From Ceratodon purpureus (taxonomy: Eukaryota; Streptophyta; Bryopsida; Pseudoditrichales; Ditrichaceae), in the NCBI GenBank assembly GCA_014871385.1, contig CM026424.1, positions 16,024,892 through 16,088,891 on the forward strand: a DNA stretch of 64,000 nucleotides, in the 5' to 3' direction. Both the position numbers and the translations under genes were made by a program. The notes below the pieces were generated by a model that saw nothing but the letters and a program-made list of their open reading frames with translations, made no database searches and had not been told where the DNA came from. Below, in pieces: positions 13,591 to 28,254 of this stretch (its first letter is position 1; every line of letters begins with the position of its first letter).

Positions 13591-14461
13591 CAAATAATTT
13601 AATTTTGATCTCACAACTTGGATTGAAATATTACAAAAATTTGAGTTTATAAAAAATGTAAAATGTGATTTAGCCATCTCATAGACGTCTTCCTATTGAG
13701 ACTATTTCAAGATGTTTCTGAAAATGTTACATACCTTTGCTATGTCTAAATTTGGTACAAAGCACTATTCTTTTCAAAGTTTTTGTTTTGATACATGAGT
13801 GAACACTCTAAAATATTTACAAGCAAGAATATTGCTTCATTTAGTTTTTTTTGACAAGAAGTCCATAGGCAATCCATTAGAAGGGGCCATTAATATGTTG
13901 TTATGTTCAGTATTAAATATCTTTAGCGATATTTGGTGATACATCTACTTGCTTAGAAATTAGTGTAGAAATACTATTTATGGCAAGTAACTTCCAATTT
14001 TTAGCTCCAAAGGACAAAATTACAAAAAAATTCGAATAGAAGCAAGCAATTGAAGAAAACTAGAGTTGGCAATTACACACACTAAAGTGCAACATTTACA
14101 AGGGCGATGCAATGAACAAAAATAAAGTTGGTACTTTCCTAGGTTTTAGGTTACAAAATACACATCCACTTGTAATGTTAAGTAATGGAACTCACTTCCT
14201 TTGAACGTCAAAGACAAATGAGTCTCAATCTGAGCAAAAACCACGTCATTGCCAAAAAAATTGCAAAAATGCGCGTATTAGAGTGGTCTTCATGCATGTG
14301 CTTGCATTGGAACCATGTAGAGTATATCAAAGTTTGTTTAAGTTTGGTTAGATGGGCATTGGTTGGCAAAAGTGATGTTAAGGGAGAAGATTATCTCAAT
14401 GAATAGGAGGCAATACAACCATATTGACAAATGTTTGCTAAAGCGACAATTATTATAGTTA
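13591..14461. other. AT-rich stretch without a recognised gene
   Basis: Only short AT-rich frames are present. Nothing recognised. Confidence 0.5.
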
Positions 14462-15394
14462 TTAACCCCTAAAGGATAAATAGCCCACTTGGAGCTATTC
14501 TGGGTTTGGGCATGTACTTGTGACTTCAATTTAGATCAAGATTTTTTGAAACTTTTTGTGAATGTTTTTTGTTATAAGGAATTTATTATTTGAGGGAATC
14601 TATTTTTTTATTTATATAGACATTTTTAAAAATAGTTATGGTATCTGAAGTGAAATGTGCTATTTAGTGGATAGTTTGGGCAGCCATGCTAAATACATTT
14701 GTCACCTCTGAGATTATTTCAATAAATACTTAATGTTGTCATTTTTGAGATTTCCCAAAAAAACTTCTTTCAATACAAAGTGTTCACTCCACAAAATATG
14801 TAAGTTTTCTCACTGTTTCAGGCAGTGTGCTAAAAAAACTTCTTCTTTCCTTCATAAAAGTTAGAAACTTTGTTTTTTTAGTAGTTTTCTTTTTTCTACT
14901 GGAAGGATGGACATCAATCTTTACTTTGACCGTTTGGATTGGGACTTCATAACATAATGGGATTTCTAGGACAGAAATATGAATTAGCATTCTTTTGTAT
15001 TAAACTTAATAAAAATATTGTTTTCAACATGCTACACTTGTCTTTTGTGTGTTTTTTTTAAAAAAAATTAGCTAACTTAATCATCTTAGTCATGCACCAA
15101 AACCTTCAAAATCCATAATGCAAAAAACCTAAAGAAAAAAAGTTTGGACTGTGCAACCTAATCAAAAATAGTGTCAAAAAAGTTTGTTTCGACATTTTTA
15201 TCGCTAAAATCTTCTAATCTCTACGGTCGATTATGATGAAATTTATTGAACTATCTACTTAAATAGTCTAGTTAAAGATCTTACGGTTAGAATTAGAAAA
15301 TAATCATTTTTTAATCATTAATGGTTTTTACATTTGAAATGGCAGTTTTGGAGCGTTTTTTGGTGAAACATATTCAAGGATATTTAGGGGTTAA
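14462..15394 (+). mobile_element. Non-autonomous inverted-repeat element, copy 1 (933 bp)
   Basis: The segment starts TTAACCCCTAAA and ends TTTAGGGGTTAA, a perfect 12-bp inverted pair. Interior blocks (gggcatgtac near the left end; aattagctaac, catgcaccaaaacc and gatcttacggttag towards the right) recur in the same order in the 52090-52958 element and partly in the interrupted copy at 30122/44316. It has no coding capacity. The TTAA plus CCCCTA end recalls piggyBac termini, but the 52 kb copy has CTAG in that position, which also fits a TA duplication of mariner type. The superfamily is therefore unresolved. Confidence 0.7.
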
Positions 15395-18300
15395 ATGAGA
15401 AGAATATATTCATTGTTTAGATTTCCAATTGGACATGATTAGGTAACCCATTTGATTGTTTTAAATTTGAGGATTGTAAGACATTTTCACTACACCTCCA
15501 TTGACAAAACAAGGATTTGTTTTCCTTCCCAAGACTCAAATTTGGTGAGCGTATACTTGGCTTCCACACCTATAATAAATGATGACCCCCCACATATCAA
15601 TTTTTTTTGCAAAGTATACTTTTTGGGCATTAAAACTTTGGTATACTGCCCATGCACACTGAGTATTAAAAAAAACTTTTAAGTGAGTTTGAACCTTATA
15701 AACTCTCAATTTGTATGGTGGATTGTGCTCTATTGTGCTATGCACCTTTTTAGACATGGTAGGTAAAAGATCCAATGGTTACATTTTGAGTTTTATGTTT
15801 AACTTTAGAAATCAATAGATTGCTATTAATAAATTCAATAGCTTGTTTTCAGTAAAGGCCCATTTTTATAGTTTTGGCTCTAAAACACCAAAAAACTTTA
15901 GGGATTAAAACACTTCATACATATGAAAAAAATAAGAGTCAATCCTCAAAAAATAAATTTATTGATATTCATAATTAAAATGACTAAAATACTTAAATAG
16001 CCTCAAATTGCTCAAAATCAACTATGTATCACTAAAAATGATATATCATATTTTGAAAAAAGACTATCCTCAAAATTATCCTCAAAATTATCCAAAATTA
16101 TCCAAAATTATTTTTGTCTCCTTTCTTCATAATTATTTTTGAACAAACCAACTATGGTACTACGGCGGTAGGTAACGAACCAGATTTGTAAATTCCATCG
16201 GCTATGATTTGCAAATTGTGCCTAGAGCGACGTCAATGAGGGCCTCCTTCTAGAAGAGAAATGGTGGTACCCGAAGAGTAATAATTCTGGTGACAAGTTA
16301 CAACGGAGCTCCTCCAGAGTCCAGACGCGATGAGCAAAATACTTGCAACTGCGGAGACAATGCAGTTCTCCATCCAGAACTTGTCTATTGCATGTCTTCA
16401 TCACAGGTTGCCATAATTAAGAAGCCAATAATCTTTGCCCACCCGGCTGTTGGAATGCTGCTGGAGATGATATGCCACAGAATATCATGTTGAAGCTTGT
16501 CTGTTATAAGCAAGACTTTCACATTACCTTATGTCTTCCTCCGTCGAAACCAAGTTCGTTGTAATTGAGTACGTACTGAGTTCGTTTTGATTGAGTACGT
16601 GAGTATGTTTCTTCTGAGCTTTTGCGGCAGGGCAAATTCGATTGCAAGCACATTCGGATACTGTAACTCAAGAATGCGAGTTCATCCACCTCTGGGGAGC
16701 TTGATCCAGATCCAAGTCTAATTGTACTGAAGCCACGGGCCACATGGTGGTATGCTCCAGCTCTTGACGGAGTTCCTCGTTTTGAAGTTGCTTGATATTG
16801 TGACCATTCTCATATGAGTAATTTGTGAACGAATTCTCATAGCTGGTAACGATTAGTCCAATAGAGAGGCTAAGAGTACAAACTGTCTTTAGTGTATGTA
16901 CATAATGTTTAACAATTTTTCTTGCAATCCACAGTGTGGAGCATGTACTCCATCAAGGAGTAATCTACAATGTTAATTGCAAGCAAAATTGTGCATATAT
17001 GTAGTACGATATTTATGTTTTACAATGTTCATTGCAACATTGTGACCTTAGTAGTCAACCTTGCAAAGCATGGGATGAGTTATACAAAAAGCGGTCACTG
17101 TTGAAAATTTCAATGAGAATATCTCAAAGATATGTAAGGAATGGTTTCGTAGCTTACTCACATACTTACGGATATGGATTTGTATACCGTAGGTGAGTAC
17201 AAAAAGAGCCATGATCTTTATAGAAATAATTGGTCACATGGTTTGAACAAATCCATGAAAAAATCAATTATCAATGAGCTCGGATTAAGCAAGATGTGAT
17301 TCGACAGATCTCGAAGTCTGCTGGAATAAGTCAGATATTTTGCCATGGTATACACAAAAATATCTTGAAGCTCAAATCTCCTCTTCACACTTTATTAGAG
17401 TTAATATTTAATTTTACTAAGTTACTTAAAATTTTTGTAATTTTGCCGAGTTCTTCACTCGATTCCTGAAAATTCACTGTCGATCGGAGGATTCATCTGC
17501 AATAGTTTTAACTGATCCAGTCTGCAGCGCTTGCACCTCTTGCTCATCGGCACTTCCAGAATCCCCATCACTGCTGGACTTCGATCCCATGTTACGGGAC
17601 CCGTGCAAAACCTAAATCAAAGGAAGTACTACATACTTTCTAATCATATTAATTCCAATTCCTGGGCTACAGTTCCTATAGTTTCATCAAAGGAGTCCCT
17701 ACATGATCACCGGGATGATCTCCAGGGCACAAAGAAAGTAAATGCGAAGACCACTGCAAACACATATGAAATTCCTTCTTCTGAGCCTGAGAGTATGTGA
17801 AATATTTTACAACTGTACTGTGTAGAAATGTGAAGGAGACTCGACTTAGGTTGTCGATCAAATTCCTGAATCACTACTTGAGCTTATTGGTTTTGTTTTC
17901 TTAAAGCATGGCCATATGTACAAGAAGAAGAATGCGATTGCGACCACAACGCAAATGCTGTAATATATCACGACGATCGTGTGTGCATCCAAGGATGGTC
18001 TCCACATCCCGTTCGACACCATTACTGCAGAGATTGCACAATGTTCTAGCTGTGGAGGCTATCAAAGAGAACACAATAATGCTTCCTGGCGATTGCCCCC
18101 ACGCTCACCTTCTTGCGTTGCTTGGACGCACGAGTTGGTGAGGGTTTTATCCTGCAGATCAGGAAGGTGGAGAGCTTGGCTTGGCTCGGGAGTGGAATCA
18201 CCGCACATACAGATGAGAAGCGTAATCATCAGATGAGTAACAATATCAATGAGAGAATGTGAAAGGCCTAGTTCATGCTGAAAGCTTACTTGGTTGGAAG

Positions 18301-21300
18301 TGGGTGCATATACTTCTAGATGGAGAACAAAGGATCCCGAACTCATTAAATTTCCCAATCCTGATTATATTGGTCGCTCAAATATTGTGATTTCGGTTCA
18401 TTTTCTCTCTTTATTTTGAACAATAATGTGCCTGATCATGGAACAATACAAACAGGATTGGCCAATTTAATGAATATGGCGATCTCTAAAACCATCATGT
18501 ATCATACCGGCTGAGTACCATGGCAAAGTCTTCTTTCACTACAAATAATCAGCTTGGGTCCAAATGGATCAATGCAGGAAGAGGGAGCTAGACGGTTGCA
18601 AGAGGAAAAATGAAGAGTTCTTTAAGGAATATGTGCGCAGTGGCACCAGCGCAGTGGCACCAACAAATTGGTAACTGCAAACCAGCAAGGGATCAGTGGG
18701 GAACAAGCTGAGCAGCTTAGTAGAATGTGATACGAAGATGGTGGAGAACAACAAACAAGAAAAACAATGAAGTGGAACACGAGCAGTTTCTGAGAAGAGC
18801 AATATTACTAGTTGGTTGTGGACTCAAGATGTACGTCGGTTCGAAGTGCCATAATTCAGAGCTGAATTTGTAAGTATTTACTTGAAATTTTTCAACTTTG
18901 AGATAGCTCATGGATCCAGCAAAAAACATCCATTCAAGAGCGACAAAACAACGGCTATGGCTTCCCATGTCTCATGGCGCACATACACCATCAGTTTCGG
19001 CAGTGAAACTGATCGGACACTGTTATAAGTTATGTTCGAACTGGGCAGCTGTGGGACTCACGAAACAATGGTATGCCGTTGACGACGTTTCATAGAATCT
19101 CTAGAATTTGATTACGGTTGAGTCACGAAGGAAAACCCAGGTTTGTTGAGTTCCGAGACCAACCATATGTAGATGATAATTCAATTTCAAATGTACAGTA
19201 CATGGAAAACTGTGCGATTATTTTCTTCTTGGCTATTGAACCACTTCAGCTTTGGACTAAATTTCACCCCAAAAACACTTTAAAATTACCTTTTCTAGTC
19301 TGAAGAAGCAAAATGGTCCAAAAATAAATAACATGGCTCAAACGACTTACACAATATAGATATACCTCCACTATTGAATCAACTCAAAAATTTGTAAAAT
19401 TTATTTTATAAAAATTAAATTTAAAAAATATTTTAAAAAACATTGAAATCCCTCCCCAAAAATACAGCTACTATATAGATGGATTGTTTAGATAAAGACT
19501 TTAACAAAATTAGCCCTAGAATGTGGAATAGAAAAAACATTGGTTATGAATTTTATAGTCTCATTAAAAAAATAGGCCTTGTCAAAGGTTATAGAGTCTT
19601 CAAAATATTACAAGAGCAAAAATGATGGCTTTACACAAAAATCTCCAATTAACAATCATAAACTTCTTTAAAAAACCAGTACATATACTTAGAAACTATT
19701 AAAATACTTTATATCTACTCACGACACAAATAAAACATCCAACTTTACATACAATTTACACACACTAAATCACACTTGCCTTTATAGGCAATCTAGAATC
19801 CAACCTACAACTTTGCACATAATAGGTCCAAAAGATCTTGACATCACTAGAAAAATAAAATCATATGAATTATCAGAAATAGATAGGAACTATGCAAAAA
19901 GGAACATAATACATTTATATGAACATGTACATGTAACATCATACTACACCCAAAAGATACCATTCCATATTAGTTGCATCAAATAAAGGCCTTATAAGAT
20001 TTCTAAACAAGCAAATAAAATAACTCATAAAATAAACAATTTAGAAGTTATAGCAAAACAATTTTTCAATTTCAATTAATGAAAAATGACATTGATAGAG
20101 ACTATCTAATAAATTTTAGAACAATTGACAGAAAATCCTGTAACCATATACTTCCAAAAGTTGTTTAGCTAAATTTAAAAAATGCCAATACATGCTCATT
20201 GCTGGCAAACAAATCTTTTTAGTAAGATAATCCCTCTACTACTTGTCCCGTATGTAACTAAAGTGATTGGAACATATGATTACATGTACTACTAACATAT
20301 AGACAATATCATATACTTGATCTACAAGTTAAATGATTTAATAAAGCCATATGGAAAATCAAAGAGCTTTTTATCTCCTCAAATGAATCTAAATGCTCCA
20401 TCTTCATGAATGTTGGTACACTTAGCAATAATCCATAGAAAAACATAATATCCACTTGGCTACTTTTCTATACATCCATGATATCAATAAAATGCTAAAT
20501 TCAAATTAGATATAATGTGTGCCTAAAGACTAGCATACCAACGCAAATCAAGTATATGTCTAAAATCAAATTTCACAATAAAAATTGTTGAATTCACTTA
20601 CTATAATGATAGAACTTCTTTAAAAATACATGAGGCTAAATCCAACAAACATCAAGCACTTATCTACAATATTATTGGGAAAAGATGGAAAGTCAAGCCA
20701 TTAATACTTATTACAGCTAATATAAAGAGCAGCCACATATATGCCTTCATTGAAATCAAGAAAAGATAAATTCAAAATTTCCAAAAAAATCTATCAAAAG
20801 ATAAGTTCAAATATTAATATCATTGCCATTCATTATGCTATGTCAACTCTCCTCTACAAAAGCAAACTAGAAATAACTAATCACTTTATAAACCACATGA
20901 TCTATCATAGAAAAAAATTGGTAACAAATGGATATTTTTAGCTAATCATCAGTTACAACTAAATTTTGGTTATTCATTATCGGCTACTATTTATTGGTTA
21001 TTGGTTACAAGTGTTTATTCTTAAAAAGAGATAGTAATTCCATACCACTATTATGAAAACATGTCTTATAAATATGTGTACAATGGTTAGATAAAGTAGC
21101 ACTTTATTCACGATTTCTCTTCCAAAGACGAGAGTTTCTCTCGTTAATTTTCCAATGTAGCGCTTCTATATTCATTTTGTGCTTGCGTGTCTTATTGTAT
21201 TCTTATTTTCTTTTATAATCATTGATAATTGTATATGTTTGTAGATAAGAATTTTATTTTTGTGTTTATTTCTGTAAGAGATATAAGTGAGTCGTATCAC

Positions 21301-22270
21301 TTGTGAAGAAATGTAATATTTCCACAATGTAGTCCGGTTCAAAACTTCTTAGATTTTTTTTGTAGTACGAAATGGCTTAGCATTACTCATGATAATTTTC
21401 TAGGCAAGAAACTTGAATGTTGTACTAACTACCATGCTCCCTGCAACCCTGAAGCTAAGAAACTCATGCAATAACATGGCAAGATACAACAATGGTTCGT
21501 ACCATTACCTAATAAAAGGTAATGGTTATCACCATCTCTTTTGTTGCTTATAATTTTGTAGAAGGAACTAATATTGCCCCACAACTAATTGATTTGTTTT
21601 AGATATGCATTTGTGTATTTGTGTAATAATATTGACAATGCTTGATGGATGGTTATGATGATGATTAGTGTTTTTTAATTATTTTTATTTTGGTATATCA
21701 AAAATTTCAATGCTATAATCATCTATTTGCCATTTTTAGCATTCCATACCAATGTAGAAGGTTATGACCACACCAAACCACTTGCTATCATCACAAAGTT
21801 TACCTCATATCTGATAAGCACATCATTTTTTGTATATCACTTGTGAAGTTTTGAAAGTGTTCCTACAAACCTCTTATTTTCAATATACTTTCATCTAAAA
21901 GCCCAATCTTGCTTATACTTCTTTTCCACATACTCTGATTTAGTCTACTTTGCCCTCGTGAAGCACATAACCGTGACGTTCATTTTTTACCAATAAAACT
22001 CTGCATGTTAATTGAATACTTTCTTAAAAACTCACATATTAGATCTAGTGGTTATAAGAGCTTTACACAACTTTTTGTGAATATTCTCCACGGATTGACT
22101 TTTGAGTTATAGTATTGCTTCAATAACCTAGATGCATTTATGTACAAATCACCCAACCTATAAATTCTATTCATACAAAATTTTGACATCATGCAAAAAA
22201 CATGTAAGTGGCTATTGAACATTTTTTGTCTTCGGCTCTCAATATTGACCAAGAACAAAGAAATCAAATA
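15395..22270. other. AT-rich region; a possible small gene near 17.5-18.4 kb, otherwise nothing recognised
   Basis: Most of this 6.9 kb is AT-rich without coding quality. Near 17858-18360 the minus strand shows a basic frame (ASKQRKKVSVGAIARKHYC) with a possible gtgagc donor. Downstream of a tattacag acceptor (about 17969) is a hydrophobic helix-like stretch (ICVVVAIAFFFLYIWPCF) ending at a TGA at 17858-17860. A serine/aspartate-rich 38-codon frame lies at 17590-17474. I could not join these pieces in consistent phase, so no gene is called. Short tandem words (CTCAAAATTATC type) occur near 16070-16120. Confidence 0.35.
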
Positions 22271-22556
22271 TGGTCAGAGACGCATTGTACAAAACCTCAA
22301 CTCAAGTCGGCAGGGAGCAAAGTGACATGAGAGACGGAGAGCAGTGAGGCGGCGGTTTTAGGGTTTGCAGCCCCAATCGCGATGTAGGCTAATTTTTAGC
22401 TCCTTCTGGTCTGTTTCAAGAAGCGTGTGTGCGATTTTTGAGGTTTTCTGCTAGTTTTAGTATAGAACAAGTCGCAGTGCGTTTCGGAATACTCACAATT
22501 TAGGAAACCCTAAATGGAGTTTATGCCAATACACTAGCTATTACATTCTGGAAGAC

Positions 22557-23508
22557 ATGGCGTCATACCGTAACGCACTCGCAGGAGGTGAGACAGATCA
22601 AGGTGCCCAGTCACGGACTGTCCCTCCAACTTTCCCACACTCTAAGCCGAATATTACTGACGCTTCAATTGCCTGTCTGGTGTTATGCTACAGGATATGC
22701 GAACTAGGTCAACACAACCCATACCAAGCGACACCCGGCGAGCAACTCCCCGCAGGCTTTGGCAGAAACTGCCACGGGCTCCTTATGCGGCACCTCACGA
22801 ACGGACCTCAGCTCGACATGGAAACCCTAGAGCGGGAGGCAGCTCACCTGAAAGAAACCACGATCATTGCGAGCTTCATCGATAAGAAGATATCCCAGCA
22901 CCCTGCTAGTTGATTGGATATAGTTGATAAACTAGAAGCTTGGTTTTGATGGAGTTGCCTTCAGAGTCGACATGGGCAAGGGGTTTGTTTTTCTCTCCAC
23001 CGCAAGTGTTGTGGTTACCAGACATGTTCTTTCCATGACGCCTCATTCTACGCCATGGGGACAATGTGTCTATTAAGAATGGACAACCAATTTCAACCCT
23101 GATAATCCCATCGGGTTGAGACTACCTGCTTGGATTTCACTCGTGAAAATCCCCTTGGAGTTCAAGCCCCTGAAAGGATACATTGCTGCCGCTCTGGGAC
23201 CTGTCTATGCCTATGACCAACAGAACAATCACTTACGCGACCCTCGGTTTTGTCTAAGCCTTGATCTTTCTCAAGGATGGCCCTCAGCTAAAGCACTGCA
23301 ATGGTTAGAGAACGTGACCAATTATATCCTGGTTAATTACAAACATGCCCCAGTACGTTGCAGGTTTTGTTTGGCGCTAGATCACAAGGTTTCAGAGTGC
23401 CCAGACCTTGGAGCTCAGTGTAGACCTCACAGACAGCAAGCAGTTCTGCATGCTCCGAGAGAACCCCCAGCTCGCAACATCCCGCAAAATAGAGCTAACC
23501 CCAACTAG
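22557..23508 (+). pseudogene. LINE ORF1 (RNA-binding, CCHC zinc knuckle), broken
   Basis: The frame opens at ATG 22557 (MASYRNALAGG) and stops at 22913. A second open piece runs 23116-23508. Its layout matches plant L1 ORF1 proteins of the DUF4283 plus zinc-knuckle type: a PAWISL...IPLEF segment, an ALGPVYAYD segment, a basic/aromatic stretch, then CRFCLALDHKVSECP, a CX2CX4HX4C knuckle at about residues 90-103 of the second piece. The family role is binding LINE RNA in the ribonucleoprotein. Stops and frameshifts between 22911 and 23116 make it non-functional. Confidence 0.72.
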
Positions 23509-24190
23509 CAGTAGGAGCAGAGACCCCAAGCTGCAAATCCCAGGCATCAAGGCGAAGCTGACGATCATGGCTTTACCACGGTAACCGGTAGAAGGAGCAG
23601 ATCGTCAAAGGCAACGTTTGATAAGAGAGCAGTGCAACAGAGCGGATCCGAGAATACGAATCACAGGAATGCAGGTCCTCAACCAAAATTCACCCCTGAA
23701 GTCCCCCTCACTACAGACCAAGTGAAAGAGATGCTTTCTGAATCTCCCGAGTGCATTGAGAGCTCCCCTATGACATGGTCTCCTGGCCGTTATGGCCGGA
23801 ATCCAGGTGCAAAAAGGGGAGCACACAGCACCCTTAGCAGTTGCTCACATGTGCACAGTAGTGCTACTTCTAAGCAATTGGAGCTGATGTCCGAACCCCC
23901 TTCAATTAAACACCGGAACCGATTGTAGTTGAACAAGGACAATTCCAAATCCTTCTTGACCAGACCCCAGCTATAGCCTTTAAAAAGATAGAGGAAATCA
24001 GGAGGGGTCTGGTCAAGTCTGGTCAGCAGCCGGTTAGATATGCAGTCACCCCACTAGCTCAGATTGCCCGTGCCATTCGTCTGGCAGCTTCATACAAAGC
24101 CAAGCTAGACGCAGTTAATCGGAGGATTGATGACACAACTGACGTGCAGGCAGCCCCAAATCAGCCCCAGAATCCTCCCACCCAATCTAG

Positions 24191-27100
24191 ATGATGATGA
24201 ACATTCTAACCATAAACATCAGAGGGCTTAATCGGACCCTAATAAGGTTACTCGATTCAGAAATTATCTTTCCTCTCTTTCACCAACCCCAGACATTATC
24301 TTCATACAGGAACATAAGCTTAGCGGCTAAAGGGTGGCAAACTTGGGTAGACAACTAAATCTCACTGCCACTTATTTGTTTTCTCAAGCCTTGCCTGGAT
24401 ATGGTAATGACTCCAACGACCAAGGAGCGGGACGTGGTGGCGTTGCCACACTGATACATGCAAGACTTAGCCTGAATATAGAGAGCTCAGGCAACTCACA
24501 TCAAGGCAGGGTTTTATGGTTCATTTTGAACAACCTTCCAGGAGGAAGCTGCGGATTCCTTAACATATATGCTGCTAATGACCCTCAGGAGAGGGGGATC
24601 ATGTGTCCAGATTGCAAAGCAGCTTGCCTCAAGCTACAAAATGGGTGTTAGGGAGGGACCTAAACATGGTTGAAAAGAGTGCAAATAAATTCTTTCAGCA
24701 CCAACGCACCATGTGCCCTCAAGAGAGGCTGGCTTGGAACTCCCTCAAAGACGCACTAAACATTCGTGACGCTTTTTCACCATGCTCTCGTTTAAAATTT
24801 AGCTGGGACAATGGACAGGAGAGGGGCCACCGAATTCTAGCGAGGCTTGACCGGATATACACTCTGATTAACCCCCCTTTAAGTTGCTCGGTATCAGTTA
24901 CAGCATATGTGATTCGAGGAGACTGTACTTTCTCCAATCACCTGCCGGCCTCCCTTACCCTCCAGCTGGGTAACTCCTCGAAACCAAAGGGACACTCAAA
25001 GATGAATGTCTCTTATATAAAGGAGACAGGTGATGAAGTCAAGAAGCTTTGGCAATCACTCCAGGAGACCCTCCCATTTTCTCGAAACTGAAAAAAGTCG
25101 TGCACTTCTACCGCACCTACTATACCAAAAAAGCGGAAGAACTCAGAGCTAAGGAATCGGCCCTAAGACAGGAGCTTATAGAAGCTAATGAGAGCCTGCA
25201 GCAGAATCCTTGCTCCTACACATTGCAACTTAAAGCTGCAATAGTCAAAGAGCAGCTCACCGAATTGGAAGGAAAAAAAGCAGTTGGCTAGAGAATTCGA
25301 AGCAAGGTGAGATGGAGGGACCGCGGAGAAGCCTACAATGCAGAGTTCTTTGAACTGGTAAGGGAGAAGCCTCGACTTCATTCAATTTCGCAACTCAAAG
25401 GCTGCAATGGCCAGCTGCACACGGAAAGCCACAAACTGGAAGAGATCTGCCGGGATTATTACGCAGGCTTATATGCCCCCCCTCCGCAAGCCAATGAGAC
25501 GGCCCTGGATTTTTCTCTTGATCACATCACACCCAAGGTGACAGAAGCTATGAGAGAAAGCCTAGGCAGGCCCCTCTCATCCTTGGAGCTCAGCGATGCG
25601 GCGAAAGAGCTTGCAAAGGACAGAGCCCCCGGTCCGGATGGGATCAGCATTACTTTCTTCACGCACCATTGGAGCTTACTAGGAGGCGAATTTTTAGACA
25701 TGGTGAACAAAGGCCTCCGAAGTGGCCAGCTCCCGAGAGGAATGATGCAGGGCCAAATCACACTGATTCACAAGTCTAGACCGCGAGAAGACCTCAACAA
25801 TTGGAGGCCTATCACACTGTTAAATACAACGTATTAAACTTTGGCTAAAGCATTGCAAAACAGAATTAAACCACTGCTAGCGGAGTTGGTTAGTCCGGAT
25901 TAGACGGCCTTTGTGCCAATGCGGTTCATCTTGGATAACGTCTTTGTGGCTCATGAGGTGATTGACACAGCCCGGCGTTCTAAGCAACAGTTGTTGTTCC
26001 TAAAAGTGGACTTTAAGAAAGCATTTGATAAGATGAGATGGGAGTTTATATTTGGCTGCCTGGAGAGACTTGGTATTGGTGCCGAATACCTGGCTATGGT
26101 CAAGCTTTTGTTTATCGGCGCATCAGCGACAGTAGTTGATAATAGGGCCTCTTCCGTAGGTTTTGAGATTAGGAGGGGGGTCCGGCAAGGATGCTCCCTC
26201 GCCCCGTCGCTCTTCATTCTTGTCACTAAGGTTTTAAACCTGATGCTGAAAAGAGCCGAAGCGGAAGGAAAGGTTGCAGGGATAAAGCTTCCTAACTCTG
26301 ATTAGACCCAGCTCATCTCGCAGTTTGCAGATGACACCTCAGTCTATGTCAAGGTTAGCCAACCAAATCAGGTGCATAACCTCATTGACATCCTCAACCT
26401 CTTCAAAGAGGCCTTGGGCTTGGAGATTAACTGGAGTAAATCTCACGCTTATTGGTGTTGTAGCACACCGAAACCCCCTTGGCTGCACAGGACATTGGAT
26501 GGACTTGGGCGGGGGAGCAGGATATTTCGAAGATGTTAGGGACTCCCTTTGGGTTAGACATGGCCTCGAAGAATTTAGACAGCTTTTAGATTGACAAAAT
26601 TCACACCAAACTGAAGTATTGGTCTTCTACCAAGCTATCTTTAGCAGGCAGGGCAGTGATAGTTAAGCAGGTGTTGCTATTGTTGCTGTGGTTTTTCTTG
26701 ACCATATGAGGAGGCTCTGTTAAGGCTCTGACAAAAGTAAAGGCTCTCCTCAGGAATTACCTGTGGTTGGAAGCAGAACACTCCACAAGAACAAGAGTTA
26801 ATTGGAAAGACTGCTGCTCAAAAAAGAAGGTTGGCGGTCTTAGTCTTATAGACCCGCAGGAGGCAATGACAAGTCTACTTTGCAAGTGGGCAGTCACGGC
26901 TTATCTGCCCGGATCATCCAACTTACAGGTCATGATCCGAAACAAGCTCTGGTTTTGCAACCCTTCGAAGAGATCTAAGTGGCCTAGTCAGGAACAGTGG
27001 GGTCTTGCAGTTCAACACTCCCAAGTTCCGGGGTCAAAAATTTGGAGTAAAGTTCACCTTGCCTGGAGCAAGATGGTGAAGCACCTCAGAGAAGCAGAAC

Positions 27101-28254
27101 CATTGAACAAGGCAGATGCAGGACAAAAGTCTCTCTGGTGGACTACTGAGTTCCTAGGAGGGAATATCAATGCTTCCCTTCAGATGGCTCTCTCTCTCTC
27201 TCTCTACATGCGGGGGATGCGGGTGATCAGTGACATCTGGGACTTGTCTGCCAGGGCGCCCAAGACCATATATCAGCTAATTACACGACTTAAACTGGAA
27301 CCACAAGAGATTCAAGTTGTGCAGGACCTTTGCCACAGAGTGGAGCAACGTTTCAGTCAAAAGCTATGCACTCCATGTGACACAACACCGGAAGGCACAT
27401 GGATTGGTGGCTATAACTTGGATGCTAGCAAAGACCCGGCTTTCTTAATCCAAACCTGCAAAAGCCGGAACTCAGGCAACCTGAGAAACAGAGTGTGTCT
27501 TCGAGGCTTTCCCTCCGGGTACCCGGCGTAAAGAGTTGGAGCTCAGTCAACGATCCTGATCGTGGAGTAGACAGCTGGGCTCGGGGAGGTTATCAGAAGA
27601 TGGAGCGGGCCCATCCAACAAGCTCGGGTCGCACAGGTTGAGCGTCACAAGTCTGCGAAGAAGTCCATCTGGGTATATTACGGGGAGCGAGGTGCACTTC
27701 CCCACTTTGATCCAGCCCACCGGAAGTGGAAAAATGGTAAACCCTTCACAATGTACAGTGCCAAAGTGGGAAAGGAGTTCCTTTCGAACAAGGAAACTCT
27801 GGTTAAACCGGTACAAGAAAAATGGCGCCATAAAACGACAATCAGAACAAGGCTAAACTGGAAAGAAGTATGGGCAGACCGCTCACAAAAAGAGGCAGCC
27901 TTCATGCGGTTGATGTGGCACCAGGCAATTGCGACTAATACTTGGAGAGCTAAGTATAATCCTCGAGCTAATCCTAATTGCGTGGTGTGCACCCTTGGTT
28001 CCCAAGAATCCTACATACACACGTTCTTCACATGTTCACACTCCTGGTTGTTTTGGAAATTCGCATTCACGGTGGTACACTGGATGGCAAAGGGGATAAA
28101 GAATGTCATCCCGCCCAAAGAATTCTCCTTGAAGGAGTGCCTCTTCGGCAAATCGGTACGCTCCCGCATGATGGGAGTATGCAAAGTCTGGTCCCTGTTA
28201 CGAGGGATCATTATTTGGAGTTGTTGGATCTCAAGAAATGACGTTGTTTTTTAG
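24191..28254 (+). pseudogene. LINE ORF2 (endonuclease / reverse transcriptase), broken
   Basis: ORF2 starts near ATG 24191 with ILTINIRGLNR, the conserved start of APE-type endonucleases, followed by a DIIFIQEHKL-like motif and GRDLNMVE near 24655. Reverse-transcriptase motifs follow: DRAPGPDGI near 25620, LIHK and NNWRPITLLNT near 25764-25835, VDFKKAFD near 26006, RQGCSLAP near 26184 and the catalytic FADD at 26324-26335. A CX2C...H...C zinc motif (CVVCTLGSQESYIHTFFTC) lies near 27980-28036. At least five frame breaks or stops (for example about 25090, 25290, 25837, 25900 and 26305) show it is dead. Its products would nick target DNA and copy LINE RNA in place. Confidence 0.8.
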
